64,000 bases of DNA from assembly GCF_026343115.1 (NCBI RefSeq), contig NZ_JAPEMC010000006.1:62001-126000 (forward strand), given 5' to 3'. The position numbers and the translations under genes are program-made. Shown here piece after piece: positions 25,392 to 33,907 of the stretch; position 1 is the stretch's first letter, and each line of letters begins with the position of its first letter. Below the pieces are notes generated by a model that saw only the letters and a program-made list of their open reading frames with translations, made no database searches and was not told the origin of the DNA. The DNA is from Streptomyces sp. NBC_00102. Lineage in GTDB: Bacteria; Actinomycetota; Actinomycetes; Streptomycetales; Streptomycetaceae.

Positions 25392-25892
25392 GTGACAACG
25401 ACTCTCACCTCCCCCGCCGGGCCCTGGCTGGAGCACATGAACGAACAGGCCGCTTCGCTGCCGGACGTACCCGGACCGGACATCCCCTGCACCGACGTAC
25501 TGCTGACGGCGGAGGTGTTCGACGGTGAGCCCGGGTGCATCGCGCAGGCGCGGGCCCTGGCGGACCGGTTCCTGACCCGGCTCGCGGCCGAATGGTTCGC
25601 CCCGCTCGGCGCCCACACCCGCAGCGATCTGATGCTGACGGTCAGCGAGCTGGTCACCAACGCGGACCGCTACAGCCACGGCCCGTACCTGCTGGAGCTG
25701 GAGGGCACCGCGGAGCGGGTGAGCGTCACGGTCTACGACAGCAGCACCGCGCTGCCGGTGCTGTACTCCCCCGATCCCTCGCGGCTCGGCGGGCACGGCA
25801 TGGAGATCGTGGTGGCGCTGTGCGACCGGGTGACGGCGGAGGCGGTCCCGGTGGGCAAGCGCATCCGGGCCGAGTTCCTGCTCGGTTCCTGA
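25392..25892 (+). CDS. RsbW-like ATP-binding protein (GHKL, anti-sigma type)
   Basis: A 166-residue protein. From about residue 45 it carries the single-domain HATPase fold: N box LMLTVSELVTNADRYS, the DSS box VTVYDSSTALPVL and a glycine loop LGGHGMEIVVALCDRV. Members phosphorylate anti-sigma antagonists or bind sigma factors, and Streptomyces has many copies. GTG at 25392, 64 bp after the receiver gene, in the same direction. Its position at the end of the sigma-phosphatase-kinase set suggests that it controls the SigB-type factor at 20934, but no anti-sigma antagonist (STAS) gene is present in the cluster. Confidence 0.88.
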   Translation: MTTTLTSPAGPWLEHMNEQAASLPDVPGPDIPCTDVLLTAEVFDGEPGCIAQARALADRFLTRLAAEWFAPLGAHTRSDLMLTVSELVTNADRYSHGPYLLELEGTAERVSVTVYDSSTALPVLYSPDPSRLGGHGMEIVVALCDRVTAEAVPVGKRIRAEFLLGS

Positions 25893-25950
25893 ACACCGGC
25901 CGGCGACGGCCCCTCGATGCTCCTGAACCCGCGCCCGGCCCGGACGCGCC

Positions 25951-27168
25951 TCAGCGCACCGGCTGCCCCTTGCCCAGCGCGATGACACCGTTGCCGGAGA
26001 CCGTGTAGAACTCCCGGTCCCGCTCCGGGTTGACGCCGATCGCCGCCCCGGGCGGTACGTCGACGTTCTTGTCGAGGATCGCTCCCCGCACGATGGCCCC
26101 GCGCCCCACCCGCACGTTGTCGTGCAGCACCGACCCCTGGACGACGGCCCCCTCGGCGACGACGACGCCGGGTGAGAGGACGGACCGGGAGACCTGGCCG
26201 CGGATGACGCAGCCGGGGCTGATGACCGACTCGCTCGCGATCCCGCCGGCCACGATCCGCGCGGGCGGCAGTGGACCGGCGTGGGTGTAGATGGGCCAGC
26301 GGCGGTTGTCGAGGCTGAAGGCCGGCCGGTCGGAGAGCAGGTCCATGTGGGCGTCGTAGTAGGCGTCGAGCGTCCCCACGTCGCGCCAGTAGCCGTGCTG
26401 TACGGACGTCTCGCCGGGGACGTGGTTCTCGTCGAAGTCGTAGACCTGGGCCTGTCCGCGCGCGGTGAGCATCGGCAGGATCGAACCGCCCATGTCGTGC
26501 ACCGAGTGCGGGTCCTCGGCGTCCCGGTGCAACGCGTCCACCAGGACCTTCGTACTGAAGAGGTAGTTGCCCATCGAGGCGAAGACCCGGTCGGGGTCGC
26601 CCGGCAGACCGGGCGGGTCGGTGGGCTTCTCCAGGAATCTCTCGACCTGGGTGCCGTCACTGCCGGGTGTGATGATCCCGAACGCGGACGCCTCGGCGCG
26701 TGGCACCTTGATCCCGGCGACGGTGACCCCTGCGCCGTTGTCGATGTGCTGGGCCAGCATCTGCCGGGGGTCCATGCGGTAGACGTGGTCGGCACCGAAC
26801 ACGGCCACGTAGTCGGGCTGTTCGTCGTGGACCAGGTTGAGCGACTGGAGTATCGCGTCGGCGCTGCCCAAGTACCAGCGTGGTCCCAGCCGTTGCTGCG
26901 CGGGGACCGGGGTGACGTAGTTGCCGAGCAGGCTCGACATCCGCCAGGTCGTGGAGATGTGCCGGTCCAGCGAGTGCGACTTGTACTGGGTCAGTACGCA
27001 GATCCGCAGCACGTCCGCGTTGACGAGGCTGGACAGGACGAAGTCGACCAGCCGGTACGTGCCGCCGAACGTCACCGCCGGTTTGGCCCGGTCGGCGGTG
27101 AGCGGCATCAGCCGCTTTCCCTCCCCTCCCGCGAGTACGATTCCGAGCACCGAAGGTCCACCGCGCAT
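25951..27168 (-). CDS. glgC: Glucose-1-phosphate adenylyltransferase
   Basis: A 405-residue ADP-glucose pyrophosphorylase. The nucleotide-binding loop reads [14 protein letters not shown] with [14 protein letters not shown] following. [10 protein letters not shown] carries metal-binding residues, FLEKPTDPP binds the sugar phosphate, and [19 protein letters not shown] is typical of GlgC. The C-terminal third is a left-handed beta-helix of hexapeptide-like turns. It makes ADP-glucose from ATP and glucose 1-phosphate, the committed step of glycogen synthesis, and is usually allosterically regulated. Length fits. ATG at 27168, 66 bp after the glgA stop in the same direction, so glgA-glgC are probably one transcript. 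Confidence 0.96.
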   Translation of the reverse strand: MRGGPSVLGIVLAGGEGKRLMPLTADRAKPAVTFGGTYRLVDFVLSSLVNADVLRICVLTQYKSHSLDRHISTTWRMSSLLGNYVTPVPAQQRLGPRWYLGSADAILQSLNLVHDEQPDYVAVFGADHVYRMDPRQMLAQHIDNGAGVTVAGIKVPRAEASAFGIITPGSDGTQVERFLEKPTDPPGLPGDPDRVFASMGNYLFSTKVLVDALHRDAEDPHSVHDMGGSILPMLTARGQAQVYDFDENHVPGETSVQHGYWRDVGTLDAYYDAHMDLLSDRPAFSLDNRRWPIYTHAGPLPPARIVAGGIASESVISPGCVIRGQVSRSVLSPGVVVAEGAVVQGSVLHDNVRVGRGAIVRGAILDKNVDVPPGAAIGVNPERDREFYTVSGNGVIALGKGQPVR

Positions 27169-27234
27169 CGCCGCCCCTTTGTCCGGTCACATCCGTCCGG
27201 TCCGCCGTCCGCTGTCGCGTCCGCCGGTGGTCGT

Positions 27235-28404
27235 TCACCCGTTCGTCGCGCTGAGCTCCCGGTACAACTCCGCCGTACGTCCCGCCACCCGGTCCCAGCC
27301 GAACTCCTCGACGGCGCGCCGCCGTCCGGCCGTGCCCATCCTCCGGCCCTCGGCCGGGTCGCCGACGACCGCGTTCAGCGCTTCGGCGAGACCGAGTTCG
27401 AAACGGTCCGGATCCTTCTCGTCGTACGGGACGAGCACTCCCGTGCTTCCGTCCTCGACCACCTCGGGAATCCCGCCGACGGCGGAGGCGACCACGGGAG
27501 TGCCACAGGCCATTGCCTCCAGGTTGACGATTCCGAGCGGCTCGTACACCGATGGGCAGACGAACACCGCCGCGTGGGTGAGGAGTTGAACGACGTCGGG
27601 GCGGTCCAGCATCTGCGGGATCCAGTGAACACCCTTGCGACCGGCGCTCAGTTCGTCGTAGGCGAGGCGGAACTCCTCGGCGAGTTCCGGGGTGTCGGCG
27701 GCCCCGGCGCACAACACCAGCTGGGTTCCCGGCTCCAGGAGGCGTGCCGCGCGCAGCAGGTGCGGGACGCCCTTCTGGCGGGTGATGCGCCCGACGAACA
27801 GGACGTACGGCCGGTCCGGGTCGATGCCGAGGCGGTGCAGGACCTCCGTGCCGGGGTCGGGGGCGTAGAGACGGGTGTCGATGCCGTTGTGGATGACCCG
27901 CACCCTGGCCGCATCCAGCTCGGGGTAGCAGGCGAGGATGTCGGCGCGCATGCCGTGCGAGACGGCCACGACCGCGTCCGCCGAGGCGAGGGCGGTGCGC
28001 TCGGCCCAGCCGGAGAGGGCGTATCCGCCGCCGAGCTGCTCGGCCTTCCAGGGGCGCAGGGGTTCCAGGGAGTGGCAGGTGACCACGTGCGGGACGCCGT
28101 GCTGGAGCTTGGCGAGGTGGCCCGCGAGGTTGGTGTACCAGGTGTGCGAGTGGACCAGCTCGCGGTCGCCGAGGGCGGCGGCCATGGACAGGTCCACCGA
28201 GAGCGCCCGCAGCGCGTCGTTGGCCCCGGGCGGCAGCGCGGGCCGGTGCCAGTGCACGCCGTCCTCCCGGCCGTCGGGTTCGCCCCAGGCGTGCACCGCG
28301 AGATCGACCAGTGGCCGCAGTTCGCGCGCCAGGAACTCCACATGCACGCCGGCGCCGCCGTACACGCCGGGGGGATACTCGCGAGTGAGCAGTCCGACCC
28401 TCAT
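27235..28404 (-). CDS. glgA: Glycogen synthase (actinobacterial GT4 type)
   Basis: A 389-residue GT-B glycosyltransferase. It opens MRVGLLTREYPPGVYGGAG, the GlgA start of actinobacteria. The C-terminal domain has LFVGRITRQKGVPHLL and the nucleotide-sugar site PSVYEPLGIVNLEAMACGTPVV with its E-x7-E pattern. It adds glucose from ADP-glucose to growing alpha-1,4 chains, or in actinobacteria forms maltose 1-phosphate for the GlgE route. ATG at 28404 matches the family start; an in-frame GTG at 28422 would add six residues. Followed by glgC. The 220-bp upstream gap is shared with a divergent transporter gene. Confidence 0.93.
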   Translation of the reverse strand: MRVGLLTREYPPGVYGGAGVHVEFLARELRPLVDLAVHAWGEPDGREDGVHWHRPALPPGANDALRALSVDLSMAAALGDRELVHSHTWYTNLAGHLAKLQHGVPHVVTCHSLEPLRPWKAEQLGGGYALSGWAERTALASADAVVAVSHGMRADILACYPELDAARVRVIHNGIDTRLYAPDPGTEVLHRLGIDPDRPYVLFVGRITRQKGVPHLLRAARLLEPGTQLVLCAGAADTPELAEEFRLAYDELSAGRKGVHWIPQMLDRPDVVQLLTHAAVFVCPSVYEPLGIVNLEAMACGTPVVASAVGGIPEVVEDGSTGVLVPYDEKDPDRFELGLAEALNAVVGDPAEGRRMGTAGRRRAVEEFGWDRVAGRTAELYRELSATNG

Positions 28405-28641
28405 GCCTTGATGGTCACTCACCCGGGGCTCACGCGAAAGACCCCGTCACGTGTCCGTGGGTGACGTCGTCACTTTGCGGGTACGGCGGGTGGCGGTGCG
28501 GGACTCCTCCGGCGGTCCTTCCGAAGGAGGGCTACCGTCGAAGGAAGGACGTCGCACACCTGCCCGTACTGCGGAGGCAGTACGCCGGATCGCCCCCTCT
28601 GGGACGACGACTCGGCGGCTTTCGGAGGACATCGTGGTCTC

Positions 28642-29727
28642 ATGAGTTCCCTCGCGCTTTCGGTGCTGTTGTCACTGGTCTCCGCGGTCGCCTACGCGGC
28701 CGGGGCGATCGTCCAGGAGCGGGTGGCCTCCGGCGGGGACGGACGCTCGTACGCGCCGCTGCGCAACTCCGCCTGGTGGGCGGCGGTGGGGCTCAACGGC
28801 GCCGGGGCGCTTCTGCACGTGGTGGCGCTGGCGTACGGCCCGCTGAGCCTCGTCCAGCCGCTCGGGGCGCTGACGATCGTCTTCGCGCTGCCGATGGCGG
28901 CGCTCTTCGTCGGACGGTCGGCGGGGCGCACCGCGTGGCGCGGGGCCGTCATGGCGGCGGTGGGTCTCGCCGGGCTGCTGGCACTCACCGGGAGCTCCGA
29001 GTCGCACGCGCTGGGCGGTGCGGATCAGTTGCTGCTGGCGACCGCGACCTTCGGTGCGGTGGCGGCGCTCTTCCTCGCGGGCCAGGGGCTGGGATCCCAG
29101 CGGCCGATGATGCGCAGCGTGGTGCTGGCGACCGGGGCGGGTGTGGCGTTCGGTATGGCCTCGGTGTTCACCAAGACGGTCGCCGTCGAGTGGACCTCGG
29201 GCGCGCTCGAGGAGGGGCTCCCGTCGCTGCTGGTCATCGCGGTGTTCGCCGCCGCTGGTCTGCTGCTCTCCCAGGCGGCGTACCGGGGTGCGGGGCTGAC
29301 CGCGCCGCTGGCCACGGTGACGGTGGTGAACCCCGTGGTGGCCGCGGTGGTCGGGCTCACGCTCTTCGGGGAGCACTTCCGCTTCGGGCTGCTGGGGACC
29401 CTCCTGGCGTTGGCGGCCGGTGCGCTGGCGGCGGCGGGGCTGGTGCTGCTGACGACGCAGCGGCTGGCCGCGGAGCGCGGTCGACAGGACGGGCGGACCG
29501 CGGAGGGGCGGACCTCGAAGGGGCGGACCGCGGACGGGACGGACTCCGGCTCGACGCGGCGCCGGCCGCCCGGGCCGCGGCAGGGGGGCCGGGGCCCGGT
29601 GGTGCTGCCGGAGGGTGCCGGGGAATCCGAGCCGCCGGCCGCGGGATCCGGCAGGGCCGAGCGGACGCGGGCGGGCTCCCCGGGGGTGGGCCGGCCCGCG
29701 TCCGCCGCCCCCGGGTTCAGACCTTGA
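28642..29727 (+). CDS. DMT-family (EamA-like) membrane transporter
   Basis: A 361-residue protein with nine to ten hydrophobic helices in the first 275 residues, arranged as two EamA-like halves. Typical segments are VALAYGPLSLVQPLGALTIVF and GLTAPLATVTVVNPVVAAVV with FGEHFRFGLLGTLLALAAG. This build matches the Streptomyces DMT proteins, probably exporters of small metabolites. The last 85 residues are hydrophilic, rich in Gly/Arg/Pro, and contain a pentapeptide repeat. ATG at 28642. The stop overlaps the convergent peptidase gene by 11 bp. Confidence 0.85.
   Translation: MSSLALSVLLSLVSAVAYAAGAIVQERVASGGDGRSYAPLRNSAWWAAVGLNGAGALLHVVALAYGPLSLVQPLGALTIVFALPMAALFVGRSAGRTAWRGAVMAAVGLAGLLALTGSSESHALGGADQLLLATATFGAVAALFLAGQGLGSQRPMMRSVVLATGAGVAFGMASVFTKTVAVEWTSGALEEGLPSLLVIAVFAAAGLLLSQAAYRGAGLTAPLATVTVVNPVVAAVVGLTLFGEHFRFGLLGTLLALAAGALAAAGLVLLTTQRLAAERGRQDGRTAEGRTSKGRTADGTDSGSTRRRPPGPRQGGRGPVVLPEGAGESEPPAAGSGRAERTRAGSPGVGRPASAAPGFRP
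29491..29535 (+). repeat. 15-bp in-frame tandem repeat in the transporter tail
   Basis: Three 15-bp units beginning GGGCGGACC encode GRTAE, GRTSK and GRTAD in the cytoplasmic C-terminal tail. Units differ at a few positions. Likely a replication-slippage expansion of a disordered tail. Confidence 0.8.
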
Positions 29728-30997
29728 CCCCACCGGCCCTCAGGTAGGCGAGGGGGTTCACGTCGGATCCGTAGGCGGGTCCGGTCCGGATCTCGAAGTG
29801 GAGGTGCGGGCCGGTGGCGTTGCCGGTGGAGCCGGACCGGGCGATGCGCTGCCCGGCGGAGACGGACTGGCCGGCGCGCACGTTGAGGGCGGACAGGTGG
29901 GCGTACTGGCTGTACTTGCCGTCGCCGTGGCGGATGACGATCTCGTAGCCGTACGCGCCGGCCCAGCCTGCGGAGACGACGGTGCCCTTGGCCACCGCCT
30001 TCACCGAGGTGCCGGTGGCGACCGGGAAGTCGACGCCGGTGTGGTAGCCGCTGGCCCAGGAGCCGGCCTGGTGGTACGGGGTGCCCAGGCCCGCCTGTAC
30101 GGGGGCGACCATGGCGGGGGCCTTCGCCGACTGCTTGGCGGGGGTGGCCTCGGCCGCCGGTTTCGCCTTCGCGGGCTTCGGGGCGGCGGGCTTGGTGGCG
30201 GCGGGTTTCGTAGCCGTGGGCTTGGTGGCCGCCGGCTTCGTGGCCGGGTGGGCCGACGCCTTCGGCGTTCCGGTGGATGTGCCGGTTCCCGTCCGTGCGA
30301 GGTCGAGCCGCTGGCCTGGGAAGATGAGATCGGGGTTCTCGCCGATGACCGAGCGGTTGTCGGTGTAGAGCCGCTGCCAGCCGCCCTGGACCCGCTGGGC
30401 GGAGGCGATGGCGGAGAGCGAGTCGCCGCTCGCCACGGTGTACGCCTCGCGCTTGCCCGGCACGGTGGTGGGGGTGGCGGCGGGGGTCTTCTTCGGCGCC
30501 TGCCCGGCGGTGGCGGCCGGGGTCTTCTTCGGGGTCTGTGTGGCTGTCTGCTTGGTCGTGGCCGGTAAGACGGCGGGGCGCGACCCTTGGGCCTGCGCGA
30601 CCGTCCCGGACCCTGCGTCGTCACGGGTCAGCCCGGCCCGCCCGGAGCAGACCGGCCATGCGCCGGGGCCCTGTCCGTCGAGGACCTTCTCGGCGATCGC
30701 GATCTGCTGGTCCTTGGTCGCGAGGTCCGCGCGCGCCGCGAAGGCGGTGCCGCCGTACGCGGCCCAGGTGGACCCGCTGAACTGGAGCCCGCCGTAATAG
30801 CCGTTGCCGCTGTTGATGTGCCAGTTGTTCGTCGACTCGCAGGCGGCGACCTTCTCCCACGTGTCCACGGACGCGGCGTGTGCGGTGCCAGCCGTGATCA
30901 GCGGCAGGGCTATCCCCGCTCCTCCCGCCGTCACCGTGAGCGACGCCCGGTTGATCCGACTCGGCTGGTATCTGCGATGCCGTCCGTTCGCGGCCAT
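29717..30997 (-). CDS. Secreted Rpf-like / LysM / M23 cell-wall hydrolase
   Basis: A 426-residue exported protein. The signal peptide (about 1-41) is followed by a resuscitation-promoting-factor transglycosylase domain (about 42-120; catalytic Glu in KVAACESTNNW). A LysM peptidoglycan-binding domain lies at about 185-235 (YTVASGDSLSAIASAQ). A Lys/Pro/Ala/Thr linker follows, and then a C-terminal M23 peptidase (about 320-426) with zinc ligands in YHTGVDFP and PHLHFEIR. It would cut both glycan and peptide parts of the wall, a role linked to spore germination and growth restart. ATG at 30997 has GGGGGAG 7 nt upstream; the ATG 10 codons earlier lacks one. Convergent 11-bp overlap with the transporter gene. 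Confidence 0.93.
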   Translation of the reverse strand: MAANGRHRRYQPSRINRASLTVTAGGAGIALPLITAGTAHAASVDTWEKVAACESTNNWHINSGNGYYGGLQFSGSTWAAYGGTAFAARADLATKDQQIAIAEKVLDGQGPGAWPVCSGRAGLTRDDAGSGTVAQAQGSRPAVLPATTKQTATQTPKKTPAATAGQAPKKTPAATPTTVPGKREAYTVASGDSLSAIASAQRVQGGWQRLYTDNRSVIGENPDLIFPGQRLDLARTGTGTSTGTPKASAHPATKPAATKPTATKPAATKPAAPKPAKAKPAAEATPAKQSAKAPAMVAPVQAGLGTPYHQAGSWASGYHTGVDFPVATGTSVKAVAKGTVVSAGWAGAYGYEIVIRHGDGKYSQYAHLSALNVRAGQSVSAGQRIARSGSTGNATGPHLHFEIRTGPAYGSDVNPLAYLRAGGVKV

Positions 30998-31204
30998 GAT
31001 GAGGCTCCCCCGCTGGCAGGTGGACACAGTTCAGGCGTCAACTTAAGGGCGTACAAAGGCTCGTGACAAGTACGCGGCCTCACCGGCATCCCCCCGGTAC
31101 CGGGCCGGACGGTCCGCGACGCCCCTGCGGAGTCTCTGACCAGGGCCTGGAGCACGGTGGCCGCATGCGGGTGACGGGAGGTGACCGCCGTCACCCAGTA
31201 TCGA

Positions 31205-32578
31205 TCACGCGGGGACGACGGCGTCCCACTGGGCCCGGGTCGGTCCGTCGTGCCGGGGCGTGAACTCCGGGCGGGCGGCCAGCCAGTCGTTCACGTGCCG
31301 TTCCACCTCTTCGGTGCCGTACGCCTCGTGGGGGTGGAGCAGGAGGTGGCGCACCTGGGCCCGGGCCCTCATGACGACGGGATCGTCGAAGGCGCAGGCG
31401 GCCCGGGCTGCGACCCGGTGGTCCGAGATCGGTGAACTCGCGGCGAGGCGCAGCCCGTTCGCACGGTCGGCCGCCACCTGCCCGTCGAACCACGGGCGCA
31501 GGGTCCGGGCCGTCCAGTCGTGGTACACGGTGGGGTCGGCGGCGATCCCGTCGGCGTGGGCGGCGAGGTACTGGGCCGCACGCAGCCCGAGGGCCGTTCC
31601 CTGGCCCAGGGTGGGGTTGGTGTGGATGAGGCTGTCCCCGGCGCTGACCAGGCCGGTGACGACGGGCCCGTCGTCACCGGCGAGGGCGGTCCAGCGGTTG
31701 TCGAGACCGGCCATCGCCAGGACGGCCGACCGCGGTTCGGGAGCCAGATCGAGCCAGGCGGCGATGGCGGGGAAGAGCCGGCCGGCCGCCTCGAAGACCG
31801 CCGGGTCGGCGAGCGCGCCGCGGGTCGGATCGCCCGTGGAGAGGACGAGGTTGGCGGCGAAGACTCCGTTGTCGGAGGGGAAGACCCCGGCGAGCGCGAA
31901 CGGTGCGGCCGAGCCGGTCTTCACCCGCCCGGGGTCCTGCGGCCCGTCCGGCCGCAGGCGGTACCAGCGGCACAGATAGGCGATCCCGGTGCGATGGCTT
32001 TCGGCCACCGGCGGACGGCAGCCCGCCGCGGTGAGCCAGCGGGGCACCGGTGAGCGCCGGCCGGACGCGTCGACGACGAGGTCGGCCCGGTGCGTCTCCT
32101 CCCCCACCCTCACGCCGGTGACCCGGCCGCGGTGGCCCGGCTGCACGGCGAGGGCGTCCACCCGGCAGCCCGCCCGGGACGCGACGGTGGGCTCCCGCCG
32201 TACGGCGGCGGCCAGGGCCGCCTCCAGCACGATGCGGCGGGTGCGCAGGGTCACCAGTTCCTCGTCGCCGGCCCGGTGCGGCGGATGCTCGCGGAACCAG
32301 TCGAACTCGTGGTACTCCCGCGCGCCTCGCGCCAGCAGGTCGGCGTACACGTCGGGCATCTCGGCGCGCAGCACCGTCCGTACGGGAGCGAGGAGCGAGT
32401 GGGGCTGGTCCGCCTGTGGGACCCGGGGCCGCCTCCAGTGGAAGAAGTCCTGGTCCAGGTCGTCTCCGGCGGCCCTCGCATCCTGCTCGAACAGCGTGAC
32501 CGTGTGGCCCCGCCGGCCGAGCATGAGCGCCGCCCCCATCCCGCTGATCCCCGCCCCGATCACCGCGACCCGTGCCAT
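31205..32578 (-). CDS. FAD-dependent oxidoreductase (monooxygenase-like)
   Basis: A 457-residue flavoprotein. The N-terminal dinucleotide motif is VAVIGAGISGMGAALMLGRRGH with an acidic residue closing the second strand (LFEQD). A central DLVVDASGRRSPVP loop and the second FAD motif VSAGDSLIHTNPTLGQGTALGLRAA match group A hydroxylases and geranylgeranyl-reductase-like enzymes. Substrate not predictable. ATG at 32578 follows GAGGGGG at 6 nt spacing; upstream frame has no domain. No partner gene is adjacent. Confidence 0.87.
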   Translation of the reverse strand: MARVAVIGAGISGMGAALMLGRRGHTVTLFEQDARAAGDDLDQDFFHWRRPRVPQADQPHSLLAPVRTVLRAEMPDVYADLLARGAREYHEFDWFREHPPHRAGDEELVTLRTRRIVLEAALAAAVRREPTVASRAGCRVDALAVQPGHRGRVTGVRVGEETHRADLVVDASGRRSPVPRWLTAAGCRPPVAESHRTGIAYLCRWYRLRPDGPQDPGRVKTGSAAPFALAGVFPSDNGVFAANLVLSTGDPTRGALADPAVFEAAGRLFPAIAAWLDLAPEPRSAVLAMAGLDNRWTALAGDDGPVVTGLVSAGDSLIHTNPTLGQGTALGLRAAQYLAAHADGIAADPTVYHDWTARTLRPWFDGQVAADRANGLRLAASSPISDHRVAARAACAFDDPVVMRARAQVRHLLLHPHEAYGTEEVERHVNDWLAARPEFTPRHDGPTRAQWDAVVPA

Positions 32579-32795
32579 GGAATACCCCCTCGTGCATCGC
32601 GTCCGCACCACACCGGGCCGCCGTGCTGGGCGCCCCCTCCACGTCCCGGCCCAGGCTTCCACCCGCTCCCCGGACGGCCACCGGGCCATTCTGCTCTCCC
32701 TGTCCCGGTGCGCGCGAGGACCGCCGGGGGTGCCGTGAGCCCGCGCCCGTCCGCGTGGACCTACTCCTCCGGCAATGGGTGGCCGTGCCGGACCG

Positions 32796-33806
32796 CTACG
32801 GTTGCGTGAGGCCGCGCACGATGATCTTTCCGGTGTTCCGGCCGCGCAGCATGCCCAGGAACGCGTCCACGATGTGCTCGAACCCGTCGACCTCCGTCGA
32901 GTCCGGAACGAGCCGCCCGCTCTGAAGATGCGGGACCGCGAACTCGTACAGTTCTTCCTGGAGTTCGAGGTGATTGCTGACCAGGAAGCCCTCCATACGG
33001 ATGCTCTTCTCCACGATGTCCGCGTAGTTGAAGTCCGGCGGGGGCGTCAGGGAGGTGTTGTACTGGCTGAGGGTACCGATGCGGACGATCCGGCCGAACT
33101 CGCGCAACGCACCTACTGCTGCGGCCAGTTGCTCGCCCCCGACGTTGTCGACGAACACGTCGATACCGTCCGGTGCGGCCTTGCGGAGCAGTTCGGCGGC
33201 GGGCCCGTCGTGGTAGTCGAAGACGGCGTCGTAGCCGACCTCGCGGACGAGGTGCTCGGCCTTCGCCGCCGATCCCGTGCTCCCCACCAGCCGTCCGGCG
33301 CCGAGCAGCCGGGCGAAGCGCCCGGTGGCCGTACCGACCCCGCCGCCGGCGGCCGACACGAACAGGTCGTCCCCCTCCCGGAGCCGGGCGACGCGGGTCA
33401 GGCCCACGTAGGCGGTCAGGCCGGTGCCGCCGAGGATGCTCAGGTACGCACTCAGGGGCACCCCGTCGAAGCGGGGCAGCCGCCGGGTCTCCTCGGGTGC
33501 GACCACCGAGTGCGTCCGCCAGCCCTTCCGGTGGAACACGATCTCCCCCTCGGTCAGCAGGGGTGTGCGCGAAGCGATGACGCGTCCGACGGCGCGGCCC
33601 TCCAACGGGGTCCCGAGCGCGAATCCGCCGGGGACGTCGTCCATCATCTCGCGGTGGTAGGGGTCGACGGACCAGTAGAGGTTCTCCACCAGTGCGCCGC
33701 CGGCCGGCACTGCGGGTATCGGGGACTCGACGAAGGTGAAGTCCTCGGCGGTGGGGAAGCCCTGAGGGCGGGCGGTCTGGTGCACGGTGAGCGCGATCTC
33801 GTTCAT
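32796..33806 (-). CDS. MDR-family NADP-dependent alkenal/enone reductase
   Basis: A 336-residue zinc-free medium-chain reductase. The nucleotide-binding motif is LFVSAAGGGVGTATGRFARLLGA, and the domain has YLSILGGTGLTAYVGL, DVFVDNVGGEQLAAAV and the C-terminal FVVSNH/GFLVSNHLELQ type segment. It resembles CurA and prostaglandin/leukotriene reductases, which reduce the double bond of reactive enones with NADPH. ATG at 33806. It is divergent from a LysR gene (start 33908), with a perfect 15-bp palindrome between them, so it is the likely target of that regulator. Confidence 0.9.
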   Translation of the reverse strand: MNEIALTVHQTARPQGFPTAEDFTFVESPIPAVPAGGALVENLYWSVDPYHREMMDDVPGGFALGTPLEGRAVGRVIASRTPLLTEGEIVFHRKGWRTHSVVAPEETRRLPRFDGVPLSAYLSILGGTGLTAYVGLTRVARLREGDDLFVSAAGGGVGTATGRFARLLGAGRLVGSTGSAAKAEHLVREVGYDAVFDYHDGPAAELLRKAAPDGIDVFVDNVGGEQLAAAVGALREFGRIVRIGTLSQYNTSLTPPPDFNYADIVEKSIRMEGFLVSNHLELQEELYEFAVPHLQSGRLVPDSTEVDGFEHIVDAFLGMLRGRNTGKIIVRGLTQP

Positions 33807-33873
33807 GCCCCGGACCGTAGGATGCCAAAGCTCCCGGCCGGCAGCCCGTTGGGCTCATACGGGGCGCCGTTCC

Positions 33874-33888
33874 ATGAATCGTATTCAT
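33874..33888. promoter_or_regulatory. Candidate LysR operator between divergent genes
   Basis: ATGAAT-CGT-ATTCAT, a perfect 15-bp palindrome with 6-bp arms, 67 bp before the MDR reductase start and 20 bp before the LysR start. Its place between a LysR gene and a divergent enzyme gene is the classic arrangement for autoregulation plus activation. It lacks a long T-N11-A frame beyond the arms, but AT-rich symmetry is notable in this GC-rich DNA. Confidence 0.6.
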
Positions 33889-33907
33889 ACACCGAGGTGA
33901 ACCGCCC

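Noticed and set aside
30998..31204. Possible c-di-AMP (ydaO) riboswitch before the Rpf-LysM-M23 gene
   Set aside because: The family often controls Rpf genes in actinobacteria, and GGTGAGGCCGCG-like bits are present on the minus strand, but the conserved GGGGAAC/GGGUGAAUC and closing blocks could not be found. A covariance-model search would decide.
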